IMG/VR virus record: IMGVR_UViG_3300034102_001739
Coordinates: 1 to 64,000 of that record
Length of the DNA stretch: 64,000 nucleotides
Strand: one strand, 5' to 3'
Origin: a virus
Part shown: positions 50,544 through 59,416 of the stretch, in pieces
Numbering within the stretch: the stretch's first letter is position 1
How the letters are laid out: each line of letters starts with the position of its first letter
The notes under the pieces: model-generated
What the model was told of the DNA's origin: nothing
The model's input: only the letters and a program-made list of their open reading frames with translations
Database searches by the model: none
Translations under genes and position numbers: made by a program

Positions 50544-51023
50544 TTAGTATAGGTTTTTATAGTCTTTTCTTAGGTCGACTTGGGTTAATTTTATAGTCCT
50601 TTCTAGGGTTCTTGTCATTACACTATCCTTGGTGTCACTTATGGAGAAACTGGCTGTCATTGTTAGAGTGACACGCTTAAATTCTTCCCTATTGTATAAA
50701 ACGACTAACACGGAATCTATTTGGTACTGTGTCATATTCTTATAGGAAATATCCTTAGCTAGGTATGCCCCTCTGAAGTTGGATGAAGGTGCTGCCAAAA
50801 GCACCCTTCGTGGCATACCATCTACATACACCATATAAAGGGTGTCCAACCTGTAACTCAATAGGTAATTACATTTGTAACTCCTTTGAGCTATTATGGA
50901 ATCTTGACTAGTCATTACAACTCCAGCGTCTTTTAACGCCTTTTTTAGTTGTTCTTCGTTTTGGTTTTCGCAAGCCGATAATGTTACTACGGCTAAAATT
51001 AGAAATAAAATTGTCTTTTTCAT
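50544..51023 (-). CDS. Lipoprotein
   Basis: This 159-residue protein starts with a signal peptide and lipobox (MKKTILFLILAVVTLSAC), so Cys18 would be lipidated. The rest is polar and mainly beta. A phage lipoprotein on the cell surface or in the periplasm could act in superinfection exclusion or be a moron. Outer-membrane location is not certain. Confidence 0.7.
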   Translation of the reverse strand: MKKTILFLILAVVTLSACENQNEEQLKKALKDAGVVMTSQDSIIAQRSYKCNYLLSYRLDTLYMVYVDGMPRRVLLAAPSSNFRGAYLAKDISYKNMTQYQIDSVLVVLYNREEFKRVTLTMTASFSISDTKDSVMTRTLERTIKLTQVDLRKDYKNLY

Positions 51024-51026
51024 AAT

Positions 51027-51290
51027 TTAATTTTTATTGGTGAATAATACCCAGTCATAGAAAGGGGATAAATGACCTCCCTCTACAATTGAATTTGGTG
51101 ATAAATCTTTTTTTGCGTTGTATTCTAACTCTGGTTTGTATATCCTTATTGTTAGGTTTCCTTTTACGTAGTCCGTATAGTGCTCACTTTCTTTCCGAGA
51201 CTTTTCGGCCCATAAAAGCCAAAATAAAACACCCACAACCCCTACCACCATGATGTTAGTAATTACTAGGGCTATTAATACTGTTCCCAT
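51027..51290 (-). CDS. Membrane protein with N-terminal span
   Basis: ATG at 51290 (MGTVLIALVITNIMVV) is preferred over one at 51362, which would run deep into the upstream gene. The 87-residue product has one or two hydrophobic segments (residues 3-28) and a polar, basic tail (RKESEHYTDYVK). It lies next to a lipoprotein. The function is unknown. Confidence 0.55.
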   Translation of the reverse strand: MGTVLIALVITNIMVVGVVGVLFWLLWAEKSRKESEHYTDYVKGNLTIRIYKPELEYNAKKDLSPNSIVEGGHLSPFYDWVLFTNKN

Positions 51291-51547
51291 AATTCCAATA
51301 CTTTTTCTATGTTTAACGATTTTCCGGTACTCATTGCTGAATCCATGAAATGAACTACACACTCTTCCAATTCTTTACGGAACGGTTTATCTGAATAGTA
51401 ATTTGCTCCATAAGAAAAGGCTTCCCTTACAGAAGCCCTTAACGTTATTTTCCTACCCGTTTTTACTAAACTAAAACTAAACGCTGCGTCAAATACTTCT
51501 GCTCTTATCTCGTCTTTGAATAGTAAATCCCAATACGTTATCCACAC
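51275..51547 (-). CDS. Hypothetical protein
   Basis: This 90-residue protein is not recognised. It is alpha-beta mixed, with FDAAFSFSLVKTGRKITLRAS and a helical C-terminus (GKSLNIEKVLELWEQY). It overlaps the downstream membrane-protein gene by 16 nt and follows folE with a one-base gap. Confidence 0.5.
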   Translation of the reverse strand: MWITYWDLLFKDEIRAEVFDAAFSFSLVKTGRKITLRASVREAFSYGANYYSDKPFRKELEECVVHFMDSAMSTGKSLNIEKVLELWEQY

Positions 51548-51548
51548 G

Positions 51549-52208
51549 CTACATTCTTATTAATTGTAGGAACTCGTTTCTCAAACTTCCCTCGAAAAAC
51601 TGTCCTCCTAGTTTTGAGGATACCGTGTCACTATTTACATCCTCTACACCTCTTAACTGTACGCAAGCATGCTTTGCTCTGACTAGAACCGCTACGTTAT
51701 CTGTACCCAATAAATGAGTCAATGCGTAGTAGATTTGTTCGACCATTCTCTCTTGTACTTGGGGTCTTCTAGCGAAAAATTCTACGACACGATTTAGTTT
51801 CGAGAGCCCAATTATTTTTTGGTCCGGAATGTACGCTACAAATGCCTCACCAAAGATTGGGACAAAATGGTGCTCACACATTGAAGCCACCTTAATGTTT
51901 CTCTCCAGTAACACATTGGAGTATCCCATCTTATTTTCTATGGTAGTTATCTTTGGGAAATTGTTGTAATCTAAGCCCCAAAATACTTCTTGTGTAAACA
52001 TTTTTGCCACTCTCCGTGGAGTTCCACTTAACGAATCATCAGTTAGTGGAAGACCTAACGCCATCATAATACCTCTGAAGTGGTTTTCAATCACTGGAGC
52101 ATTAGCCTCTAGGTTTACGGAAGTCTCTGTAACTTCTACTCCCTTTCCTACTAAGACATCTCTAATCTCTCTTCCTAAACTTCCGTCTAGTTTACTTTTA
52201 TCTAACAT
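51549..52208 (-). CDS. folE: GTP cyclohydrolase I (FolE)
   Basis: This 219-residue enzyme makes dihydroneopterin triphosphate from GTP, the entry to both folate and preQ0. Zinc ligands are in SMCEHHFVPIFG (Cys and His) and HACVQLRG (Cys). The phrase GLSKLNRVVEFFARRPQVQERM is the family signature. It uses GTP as the source of the phage deazaguanine. It is separated from the other preQ0 genes by 7-20 kb on either side. Confidence 0.93.
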   Translation of the reverse strand: MLDKSKLDGSLGREIRDVLVGKGVEVTETSVNLEANAPVIENHFRGIMMALGLPLTDDSLSGTPRRVAKMFTQEVFWGLDYNNFPKITTIENKMGYSNVLLERNIKVASMCEHHFVPIFGEAFVAYIPDQKIIGLSKLNRVVEFFARRPQVQERMVEQIYYALTHLLGTDNVAVLVRAKHACVQLRGVEDVNSDTVSSKLGGQFFEGSLRNEFLQLIRM

Positions 52209-52211
52209 AAA

Positions 52212-52727
52212 TTAATTTGTTTTGTCCAAAAATCCTTTTACTTCTACGAGAAACCTCTCCATCATTTCATCTGAATTGTCTGCGAAAGTCTCTCTGTATG
52301 ACATACTAGTAGAACCTCCCATAAATTCTACGTGTTTTTTTGCCTCTTTGCCCAATTTTATAATTTGGTCGTACATACTAACTCTGACATCGGGGGAGTA
52401 CTTTTTGACTACCTCGTTTACGTTCATGCTTAGTAGCTCTATCCAATCAGACAACATGGGAATAGCATTTACCCATAAGATACATTTATCTCTGTCTTCG
52501 GGTGACATCTTTGACAATGTTTCTCCGAGATTTGTTTTCTCCTCTACTAATGTAGATTCTAACCCCTGCCTAAGAACGTCCATCCTTTTTGATACTTCCG
52601 CTTTTGTTTGGGTAGCCTGTACAAACATCCCTTTGCTAGTTTCTCTCTTGTACTGACTTACCAAAGCTACTAGAATTGCATCTTTACTGAAAAGCTCGTT
52701 TAGTTGATCTTGTAAAAGTTGTTCCAT
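52212..52727 (-). CDS. Hypothetical protein
   Basis: This 171-residue protein is helical throughout, with coiled-coil-like regions (EVSKRMDVLRQGLESTLVEE) and an acidic N-terminus. It has no motif that I recognise. It lies between folE and the 122-aa gene. Confidence 0.5.
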   Translation of the reverse strand: MEQLLQDQLNELFSKDAILVALVSQYKRETSKGMFVQATQTKAEVSKRMDVLRQGLESTLVEEKTNLGETLSKMSPEDRDKCILWVNAIPMLSDWIELLSMNVNEVVKKYSPDVRVSMYDQIIKLGKEAKKHVEFMGGSTSMSYRETFADNSDEMMERFLVEVKGFLDKTN

Positions 52728-52728
52728 A

Positions 52729-53097
52729 TTAAATCTTAATTGTTACTATTGATATATCTATCTTACTTCTTTTTATGGTTGACTCTATTGTATAGGCTGC
52801 TTCGTCAGATAGGGAAATTAATTTCCGGAAACTATTTGGTCTGAGGGCTACTGTAAACGTATCGAAGTCTTGTACGTATAACTCCGGGTAGTCCCCAAAG
52901 TCCTGTTCGGAAAACATACTACAAAATTCTGTGATTGTCTCCTTTAAATTACCCTCCCTAATTAGTATCTCTCCATCTAAGTTGTCTAAGGGTATTTTAG
53001 AGTCCTTGCAAAAATTGTACTCTTTTTCACCGTACCCTCTAACTAACAACCGTATATTTTCACCCAGTATAAATGGGAGTAACTCTACTTGTAACAT
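52729..53097 (-). CDS. Hypothetical protein
   Basis: This 122-residue protein is not recognised. It is alpha-beta mixed, with EFCSMFSEQDFGDYPELYV in the centre and beta-strands at the ends. It is the first gene behind promoter cassette 2 (53122-53153), about 25 nt from the expected RNA start. Confidence 0.5.
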   Translation of the reverse strand: MLQVELLPFILGENIRLLVRGYGEKEYNFCKDSKIPLDNLDGEILIREGNLKETITEFCSMFSEQDFGDYPELYVQDFDTFTVALRPNSFRKLISLSDEAAYTIESTIKRSKIDISIVTIKI

Positions 53098-53121
53098 ATT
53101 GTGTACTATTTTGAAGTTGTT

Positions 53122-53153
53122 TAAATATACGAAAAGTTTTTGAAACTTCCAAA
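53122..53153 (-). promoter_or_regulatory. Bacteroidetes-type promoter, copy 2 of the repeated cassette
   Basis: The minus strand has TTG, 20 bp, TATATTTA, as at 7411-7442. The first 45 bases of the cassette, starting with GTAAGTAGCTC just after the endolysin stop codon, match copy 1 almost exactly. It drives the 122-aa gene, folE and the genes behind them. Confidence 0.8.
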
Positions 53154-53171
53154 TAGTTTGTTTTGAGCTAC

Positions 53172-53825
53172 TTACAGTCTATTGAGCATCTGTATAAGGT
53201 CTGGGTCGGGGTATAAGTCGGATTTATCTGCTCTAAATGAGGTATGACTAAAGATACCTGCAGTTCCCTCTAAGGCATCCATACGTACTCCAAAGTTTCC
53301 ATCCTTTATCCCGTAACTAGGAATCTTGTAGTATGACATTAATTCCTTTAGTAGTTCCTCTAAGGCTGCTATTTGTTTAGCTGAATACTTTTGAAAATAC
53401 TCGTAACCTCTGTGTGGGATATTTACTACTTCCAAATCCTCCGCAATTAATTTCCCATAGGCATTTACGTAGTTTCCTTTTACGTCACAAGTTAAACCAC
53501 CCCAAGCATCTAATTCTATTGCTATGGATTGTTTGTTCAGTATTTGGTTTTGTTGTCCGAAATTTTTTATGCCTTTACTGCGGAGAAATTCGGCTTTAAC
53601 GCCTAAGTGGTTAGCCCAGCAATTTGAGGGGAATGTCTTGGTAATAGTTCCGTCATAACCTATGATGTACGGAGTGGCTATGTGGTTAGGGTTTGTCCTG
53701 TAAGAATTTACATCTCCACTAGGACTCTTGGGGTCTGATACTGAATGGTGAAGTGCAATCTGTGTCTTCTCACAAATCTCGTTATAGAACTTGTCTGCAG
53801 GTAATGTCATGCTTACTATCTTCAT
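53172..53825 (-). CDS. N-acetylmuramoyl-L-alanine amidase (endolysin)
   Basis: This 217-residue protein carries an Amidase_2-type core: ALHHSVSDP near residue 25 supplies zinc-binding His, NHLGVKAEF lies near 95, and SHTSFRADKSDLYPDP near 195 supplies the last His and Asp. There is no signal peptide, so a holin is required. It is coupled to the holin-like genes at 53822-54605. It would cut the peptide-sugar link of peptidoglycan at lysis. Confidence 0.88.
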   Translation of the reverse strand: MKIVSMTLPADKFYNEICEKTQIALHHSVSDPKSPSGDVNSYRTNPNHIATPYIIGYDGTITKTFPSNCWANHLGVKAEFLRSKGIKNFGQQNQILNKQSIAIELDAWGGLTCDVKGNYVNAYGKLIAEDLEVVNIPHRGYEYFQKYSAKQIAALEELLKELMSYYKIPSYGIKDGNFGVRMDALEGTAGIFSHTSFRADKSDLYPDPDLIQMLNRL

Positions 53826-54085
53826 ACTTCCTCCTTACTGATAGGTTTTTCCTCCACCGAAAATTTTGTAGTTCCGGCTATTCCTACACAGATGGCTATT
53901 CCATATCCGAGAATTTCCATTACATTAGTAGGCAACCCTAGAGATAAAGTTTTATCTGCCACGATTACTGCTGTTAGGGAGCCTCCTATTGAGAAAGCCA
54001 GTTTTCTTAACCCTTTCATAAACTCTGACTCCAAGGATTTATACCTCTCCTTTAGAGTTAACTTTGGTGTTTTCTTCGTCTCCAT
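53822..54085 (-). CDS. Small holin-like membrane protein
   Basis: This 87-residue protein has two hydrophobic stretches (about residues 30-48 and 58-75) and a charged N-terminus and C-terminus, the plan of a class II holin. It overlaps the endolysin start by 4 nt and the next holin-like gene by 47 nt. With a second holin-like gene beside it, the two could be a holin-antiholin pair. Confidence 0.65.
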   Translation of the reverse strand: METKKTPKLTLKERYKSLESEFMKGLRKLAFSIGGSLTAVIVADKTLSLGLPTNVMEILGYGIAICVGIAGTTKFSVEEKPISKEEV

Positions 54086-54605
54086 CTTTTAGTTCTTCGT
54101 TTAAATTAATACCTAACTTTTTTTCTATCTCCGTGGATAACTGCTTCTTTAGAAGTCTTACCACTGGAAAATTCGGTTTTATAATAAGGATATGCCCTAG
54201 TATAGACCATACCTCTGATACTACTAATAACGATGCTGTCAATCTTGTTACGTACCCTGTTGTTTTAAACAGTACTGATTCAGCCATTGCCATCATAGTA
54301 AATATGGTTAAGTAAATAGCTATTTTCATGGGTGTTTTTGCCAGTAGTACACTGACTGTAAATTTTCCGTTTTTGTAGGAAGTTATAGATCCGAATACCA
54401 AATCGAATAGTATCGCTATTAAAATGTAATGTGCGAGAATCATTTCCTCACCTATAAACGTAGAAAGAAAGGTCATAAACGCTAACCATCTACCGCCTAC
54501 GCCTTTTATTGCCGAGAATAACTTACTGCCTAATCCGGGCAACACACTACTTAGTTCTCTTACTACTTCCATATTCAAATTTTCCATTATATCTACTCTC
54601 TCCAA
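54039..54605 (-). CDS. Phage holin family protein (holin 4/lysis-type)
   Basis: This 188-residue protein has a stretch of about four membrane segments (residues 35-135) in the pattern of the toxin secretion/phage lysis holin family: ILIAILFDLVFGSITSYKNGKF, then KTPMKIAIYLTIFTMM, and SEVWSILGHILI. The C-terminus is charged. It would release the endolysin by forming holes in the inner membrane. The first codons are AT-rich and the true start may be a later ATG near 54588 (MENLNM). Confidence 0.72.
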   Translation of the reverse strand: MERVDIMENLNMEVVRELSSVLPGLGSKLFSAIKGVGGRWLAFMTFLSTFIGEEMILAHYILIAILFDLVFGSITSYKNGKFTVSVLLAKTPMKIAIYLTIFTMMAMAESVLFKTTGYVTRLTASLLVVSEVWSILGHILIIKPNFPVVRLLKKQLSTEIEKKLGINLNEELKDGDEENTKVNSKGEV

Positions 54606-54900
54606 ACCAGCTTACTCCCATATAATATACTAACGCTAATTGAAACCTATCTGTTTTTAATTGTTTATAAAATAATTTATCTGCTAATTTTCTGTCTATT
54701 GGTGTGTACTCATAGAAAAAATCGTGAATGAGACTTGCCGTATAAGTTCTCTTAGTGTTTACCGCATACGTACATCCGTCCCATTTATAACCCTCCTTTA
54801 TGAATAACCATCCACTGTCTATGAAGCCAGATTCACAACTGAATTGTACTCCTTTTAGTTCCTCAAAATACCCAATGAAATTTTTCTGAAGAACGTACAT
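54547..54900 (-). CDS. DUF1353-type phage protein
   Basis: This 117-residue protein has EGYKWDGCTYAVNTKRTYTASLIHDFFYEYTPIDRKLADKLF-type features, shown here as EGYKWDGCT, ASLIHDFFY and DRKLADKLF. They match the DUF1353 plan, which in many phages lies near lysis or tail genes. Its function is not established. It overlaps the holin gene by 59 nt. Confidence 0.8.
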   Translation of the reverse strand: MYVLQKNFIGYFEELKGVQFSCESGFIDSGWLFIKEGYKWDGCTYAVNTKRTYTASLIHDFFYEYTPIDRKLADKLFYKQLKTDRFQLALVYYMGVSWFGESRYNGKFEYGSSKRTK

Positions 54901-54901
54901 A

Positions 54902-55318
54902 CTACCTCCTTACTATTAAAGCGTCTAAACTTCTAAGTAGGTTCTCTGTATCCGTTGGACTCATTAGTGGGTTTACGAAATCTTCGAACCACATGATTAG
55001 CCCACAATCTGTCTTGTGATTTGGTAAATGGTAACAGTACTCCATTAAAGGTCTCAAACTTGCTGTCATAGCTATCTTAGTAACCGAAGCATCAGGTAAA
55101 AATACGAAAATACCCCTAGTCTCGTAGGGAAAAGTTACCGAGAAACAAGCCTCACGTCCAGTGCTAGATAACGGAGTCACATTGTAAGCCTCGATAGCTT
55201 CCTGTAAGTTTTCAAATTCGTCCCAAGTATCACTTACTGCCTCTGCTGACAGAACATTGAACAAATCTCCATTACTGTTTTTATATATTCCGGGTTCGCT
55301 AATTAATTTAAAGTACAT
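54902..55318 (-). CDS. Hypothetical protein
   Basis: This 138-residue protein is not recognised. It is beta-rich and has a phrase RGIFVFLPDASVTKIAM. It is next to a fibre gene and one base from DUF1353, so a fibre chaperone or assembly protein is possible. Confidence 0.45.
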   Translation of the reverse strand: MYFKLISEPGIYKNSNGDLFNVLSAEAVSDTWDEFENLQEAIEAYNVTPLSSTGREACFSVTFPYETRGIFVFLPDASVTKIAMTASLRPLMEYCYHLPNHKTDCGLIMWFEDFVNPLMSPTDTENLLRSLDALIVRR

Positions 55319-55324
55319 AGTATT

Positions 55325-57022
55325 TTATTGTGTTACGGTGAAACCTTTATGAATAACGATAGACCTATCTAAATTTGAAGCCACTACTGTTACACTGCCA
55401 TTTCCTTTACAATGAGCATCTAAAGTTATAGAAGTATTCGGAACAATAGAAATTATCTTCGGAACTGTCCTCATTGTAGCTGTGCCATTACTTACTAAAT
55501 CTATGATAGCCCCGTCAGAAGTTAAAGATATTTGGAACGTGTTGTTAGTGCTGTTTCTAACATAGTATGGTGTATTAATAGTGATTCCTGTAGTTCCAGT
55601 TATAGCCGAAAATGATATTATCTTTCCATCTACCAAATCGTGATTGTTTTCAGTTACTATATCGTTAGTATCCGTCAAAGTTACAGTGTGTAATCCTACA
55701 ACATTAGTCCCTGTACAAGTCATACCTACTGATAATCCTGTTGTGTTGGTAACTGCTACTACTGTGGAGTTCATAGAGATTGTCATGCTCCTTGAAATGT
55801 AGTCACTACCTGTGGAGTTTGTTACATTTATTACTTTTCCCGATGGCAACCCTGTAGGGATGTCTGAAAATACGGTCTCTAATGCCAGTTTTGGAAATAA
55901 AGCATAACTCAAATTAAGTTGTGGAGAACCCCCATCAAACGTACTTAGTTGGTTCATTAGTCTTAGTCCCGTAATTCTACTTTTGGCTGATGGATAGGAT
56001 TGACCATTACAGCCAAATGAAGCCAAACGTCCTATCAATGTAAGTGTCTGTCCTGCTAGCATCATCTCACAGTATTGGAATATGGATTGCGCATTCACTT
56101 GGTTGCTTGAATTTAACATTGCTGTAACCCTGTCCGCATCGGCTGTAGCTTGAGTACACAAATGCATAAACTCAATAGCTGATGAAATGTTGGACGATGC
56201 TTCAGTAGGTAAACCTACATACTCTAGCGAGGGATTATTCCTTAACATCCTATCTACGACATTAGCCCCTCCCCATGAAGTAGGAAGTATCAAACGGCGT
56301 AGTTTCTTTCCATCCGCAAACATATAGTGGGCTGTAAAAGAAGAAGCTGTACCGAAACTTTCTAATGTGAAATCCACCATACCCGTGTTCTGGAAAGCGT
56401 TGTCCCAATTTGTAACGGGGCCGATTTGTGACCCTATGTTTACAAACTGTAAATCAGGACAGTCCCTACAAAACCCCCAAGCAGATGTTATGTTTAACAA
56501 GGTAGCTCCTTGAGAGCACATATTCAGTTTCCTTAACCAAGGAAATATGGTGTATGGGAAGCTGTCGCCATAAGTTGTCCAGTTAATGTCTATCAGAGTA
56601 TTTACACCGCTCTCTATCCATAAAATTGGACTGACTTGTGCTGCTCCAAAATCTCCACTTCTTCCTGCTCGATGTTTCTGTATGTTTTGAGTTGCTCCGT
56701 AAATCTTTACGATGAAAGTAGTATAACCTTCTACGCAAGGTCTTCCCGAACCTTTCACATATTGCTTACTGAAAGTTACGAATGAAGTTCCTGTAGCTGT
56801 GTACTGTACATGAGGTTCTCCTGTACCGTAATCTACCATAAATGTCCCTGCTCCTGCTAAGGACACTTTATATGAGAACTCGTTCGACATATCGCCTACA
56901 AGCATAACAATTTCGTTTATGCCTGCAGTATTTGATATGTTGGGCCAGTCAGACACAATGGCAGAACCATCACCTGTAGCTCCGCCTTTGTTTTTATAGT
57001 TTATGAATTTTCCTACTCCCAT
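55325..57022 (-). CDS. Tail-fibre-like protein with BspA-type leucine-rich repeats
   Basis: This 565-residue protein has a middle region of about 250 residues with repeats that resemble BspA-like leucine-rich repeats (WAFCRDCPDLQFVN-type, DNAFQNTGMVDFTLESF, RMLRNNPSLEYVGLP). Nearer the C-terminus is an FCCH-like segment (NHDLVDGKIISFSAITGTTG, then YYVRNSTNNTFQI) and a short beta tail. BspA-like surface proteins bind host or surface ligands, so this is probably an adhesion fibre. No collagen-like repeats are seen. Confidence 0.65.
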   Translation of the reverse strand: MGVGKFINYKNKGGATGDGSAIVSDWPNISNTAGINEIVMLVGDMSNEFSYKVSLAGAGTFMVDYGTGEPHVQYTATGTSFVTFSKQYVKGSGRPCVEGYTTFIVKIYGATQNIQKHRAGRSGDFGAAQVSPILWIESGVNTLIDINWTTYGDSFPYTIFPWLRKLNMCSQGATLLNITSAWGFCRDCPDLQFVNIGSQIGPVTNWDNAFQNTGMVDFTLESFGTASSFTAHYMFADGKKLRRLILPTSWGGANVVDRMLRNNPSLEYVGLPTEASSNISSAIEFMHLCTQATADADRVTAMLNSSNQVNAQSIFQYCEMMLAGQTLTLIGRLASFGCNGQSYPSAKSRITGLRLMNQLSTFDGGSPQLNLSYALFPKLALETVFSDIPTGLPSGKVINVTNSTGSDYISRSMTISMNSTVVAVTNTTGLSVGMTCTGTNVVGLHTVTLTDTNDIVTENNHDLVDGKIISFSAITGTTGITINTPYYVRNSTNNTFQISLTSDGAIIDLVSNGTATMRTVPKIISIVPNTSITLDAHCKGNGSVTVVASNLDRSIVIHKGFTVTQ

Positions 57023-57025
57023 ATC

Positions 57026-57073
57026 TTAATCAGCTTCAGGTGGAATTACCACCACTATTGGTTCTTTTTCCAT
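57026..57073 (-). CDS. Very short frame between two fibre genes, 15 aa
   Basis: ATG at 57073 to TAA at 57026-57028 gives MEKEPIVVVIPPEAD. It lies with one base to the upstream fibre stop (57075) and three bases before the next start. The spacing is as tight as for real genes here, but it may be chance. It could serve as a coupling leader. Confidence 0.3.
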   Translation of the reverse strand: MEKEPIVVVIPPEAD

Positions 57074-57074
57074 A

Positions 57075-59282
57075 CTATTCTTTTAATAAAATTGTTACTA
57101 GAAAGTCCGCACTAGGTTTGTAGTTAGCTTGTAATACAATGCTTCCATTGCTAACAATGCTGTACGGTTGAATATCTGCAGCTAGTACAACGCTTTCTTG
57201 ATTCATTGGAATTATGTCAGCATTGTGATTTTCTTTGATTTTTACATTACTGATAGTATAAACCCACACAGAACCGTTCCAAGTCCACCCTGCAGATGCT
57301 ATTGTTAACGATGCTAGAGTTATGGTCTTTGACGCTACTGTTTCAAAACTGATTGTTGGGGCGTTTTTTATACTGAAATAATCCAACATCTTGTTATCTC
57401 TAGGCTCTACTAAGTTTGGGTCGTTATAGATTCCATCCACCACACCTCTTGACCTTTTCCAATACTTAGGGTCGAATGTAGGGTAGTTAGTAGCTATGTA
57501 TGAGTTAAGGATTGACCAATCAGCCAGTGTAAATACTCTCCAACCTCCTGAATTAATCAAACCTGCGTTTGACACCACCCAAGATGAATAATGGTAACCA
57601 TACATTCTTACAGCCGTGTATTCTGAAGTAATTGTCGATGGTTGGGGCAACGCTCTATCTATGGGATTAACTATTCTACCGAACAAATACCCAGTACCTG
57701 CAGGTGTTCCCCATGAAGCATAAGGAATTAGTGGGATATCAGTTCCATCTTCTAACCTAGTAGTCATAAGATTTTCCCTCATCCACATTTGTGTACCTAT
57801 TTTTGTCCCTGAATACCAATTTCCGTCTACATCTTTCCATACTTTTTGGAAAATGGTGCCGTCTGGTAACATCATTTCTTCCGCAGTGGCCGCTCTTATA
57901 CCTCTAGTACCGCTACCGTTTCTAGGTGCACTGTTTGTTGTAGTGAATTCCTGGTTATCGAATCCTCCAACAGCTTTTTTAAACTCTGCAGTCCACAGAT
58001 AAAAACCATACCCTAAAGGAGGTTCATAATATGGAGTTTTCCCTGTCACAAAACCGTTAGCGCACAAATTAAAGTTCAAATTGTCTGCATTAGGTCTTAC
58101 TGTGTTGAAGTGTAAATTGTATGCTGGTTCATCCCAAGTATAGCACCAATGAGGGTGGGCTGTGGTATTCTTGGCTTTGAAGTCCTGCATTTTCAAGTCT
58201 GCAAGTTTTCTAAAGTAATTTCCGTCTTCTATTACTGGTTTAGGATTTATATTAGTAGCTATGAAATTACCCATAACAACATAAGGTATTCCATCGTTAG
58301 TGAATACGTCGTTTATTTTTATTTCCCCCTCTGTAAAGGCTTCGTACTCCCCCCGATTTCTAAGTCTCTCAGATAAGTCATCCACGTACCAACTAGTCCA
58401 ACCATCCAATACTGTATATTTTCTTCTATAACTTACTCCAGCCGAATTTACTCCCTCTTGATAATATGTTCCCCCATTTCCAGCGTTTTCTGCTACGAAT
58501 ACTCTGACAATGGTTCTGTTAGGAGCCCCGAAATATGTTGTCATAGAGGGAACACTTTTAGCTACCACTATACCGTTGCTTACTTGAAAACTGTCTAACT
58601 CTTCGTCCGTGGTAACTATGGTACACACCTCAAAATCCGTTAGTGTCTCTTCTTCAGAGTTGTACATAGAGTATAACTTGACACCTTGTGGTGTTGTTAC
58701 CTCGTAAATCATATCCTCCGAAGTCTCTAAAGAAGCTCTATACGCTTTGACAACATAAACAAGTTCCTCTCCCAATGCTGTTACTAAACCCGGTTCACTA
58801 CCTGTAACGATTAAGGCTGTTGCTGAGTTACTAGATATAAATCGGGCGTTTAATATTTTCAAATGGAATCCTACTAAATCGTCGTAGCTACCTATGATTG
58901 GAATTGGGGAGTTTACCACGACTTTTGATAAGTCTGCTTCGTCCATCACAATAGTAGTACCATTCCACCAATAGTCAGGAACATCTGTTTCCTCTAACAG
59001 AAATTTATCTCCTACAAGGAGTGTCTCCACATTTTCGGGAATAGCCAGCCAGTCTAACATGTCTTGTTCTGTTACAAATGGTCTGTTTGTAGTTTTTCCG
59101 GAAGCGATCCGTAGAACCTCGTTAATAGCGTCCACTATATTCTTAGACAATGTTTCCAAATCTTGAGAACTGGAATACTGCATTAAGTCTAGTTCCGCTA
59201 TAATAGCATTTATTGTATTGTTCAGGTTTTCCCTTACAACACTTCCCCTATCTAAATTTTGTATCTCTGTAAATGGTATCAT
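57075..59282 (-). CDS. Receptor-binding fibre protein with FISUMP domain
   Basis: The start at ATG 59282 (MIPFTEIQ) is chosen because a TTG at 59306 lies inside the promoter. The 735-residue product begins with a helical stem (LRIASGKTT), then long fibre regions. Near the C-terminal third it has DVDGNWYSGTKIGTQMWMREN followed by GWRVFTLADWSIL, which is the Fibrobacter succinogenes major paralogous domain. In phages this domain sits at the fibre tip and is thought to bind surface sugars. It is the first gene behind a strong promoter. Confidence 0.8.
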   Translation of the reverse strand: MIPFTEIQNLDRGSVVRENLNNTINAIIAELDLMQYSSSQDLETLSKNIVDAINEVLRIASGKTTNRPFVTEQDMLDWLAIPENVETLLVGDKFLLEETDVPDYWWNGTTIVMDEADLSKVVVNSPIPIIGSYDDLVGFHLKILNARFISSNSATALIVTGSEPGLVTALGEELVYVVKAYRASLETSEDMIYEVTTPQGVKLYSMYNSEEETLTDFEVCTIVTTDEELDSFQVSNGIVVAKSVPSMTTYFGAPNRTIVRVFVAENAGNGGTYYQEGVNSAGVSYRRKYTVLDGWTSWYVDDLSERLRNRGEYEAFTEGEIKINDVFTNDGIPYVVMGNFIATNINPKPVIEDGNYFRKLADLKMQDFKAKNTTAHPHWCYTWDEPAYNLHFNTVRPNADNLNFNLCANGFVTGKTPYYEPPLGYGFYLWTAEFKKAVGGFDNQEFTTTNSAPRNGSGTRGIRAATAEEMMLPDGTIFQKVWKDVDGNWYSGTKIGTQMWMRENLMTTRLEDGTDIPLIPYASWGTPAGTGYLFGRIVNPIDRALPQPSTITSEYTAVRMYGYHYSSWVVSNAGLINSGGWRVFTLADWSILNSYIATNYPTFDPKYWKRSRGVVDGIYNDPNLVEPRDNKMLDYFSIKNAPTISFETVASKTITLASLTIASAGWTWNGSVWVYTISNVKIKENHNADIIPMNQESVVLAADIQPYSIVSNGSIVLQANYKPSADFLVTILLKE

Positions 59283-59303
59283 ACGATTAGTATTTATTCG
59301 CTT

Positions 59304-59335
59304 CAAAGGTAATAAATTATTTACCTAATTACAAG
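59304..59335 (-). promoter_or_regulatory. Promoter for the fibre genes
   Basis: The minus strand has TTG, 20 bp, TACCTTTG, a perfect TAnnTTTG box. RNA would start near 59297, about 15 nt before the chosen ATG at 59282. It lies just downstream of the queE terminator, which isolates it from the queuosine-type run. Confidence 0.85.
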
Positions 59336-59353
59336 TGTAATAACCTTAAAATA

Positions 59354-59390
59354 GAAAAAGGACGAACCCAATTTTTGGGAACGCCCTTTC
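59354..59390 (-). terminator. Intrinsic terminator after queE
   Basis: The minus strand has AAAGG-GCG, then CCC and GGG arms around loop AAAAATT, followed by CCTTTTT. The stem has an internal T-T mismatch and a G-T pair. It is 27 nt after the queE stop codon, which ends the queC to queE run. Confidence 0.75.
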
Positions 59391-59416
59391 TACCGAAAGT
59401 TGTAGAGTCTGTCAAC

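Noticed and set aside
59283-59306. TTG start at 59306 for the FISUMP fibre protein
   Set aside because: These bases form part of the -7 box of the promoter, so they would not be in the transcript.
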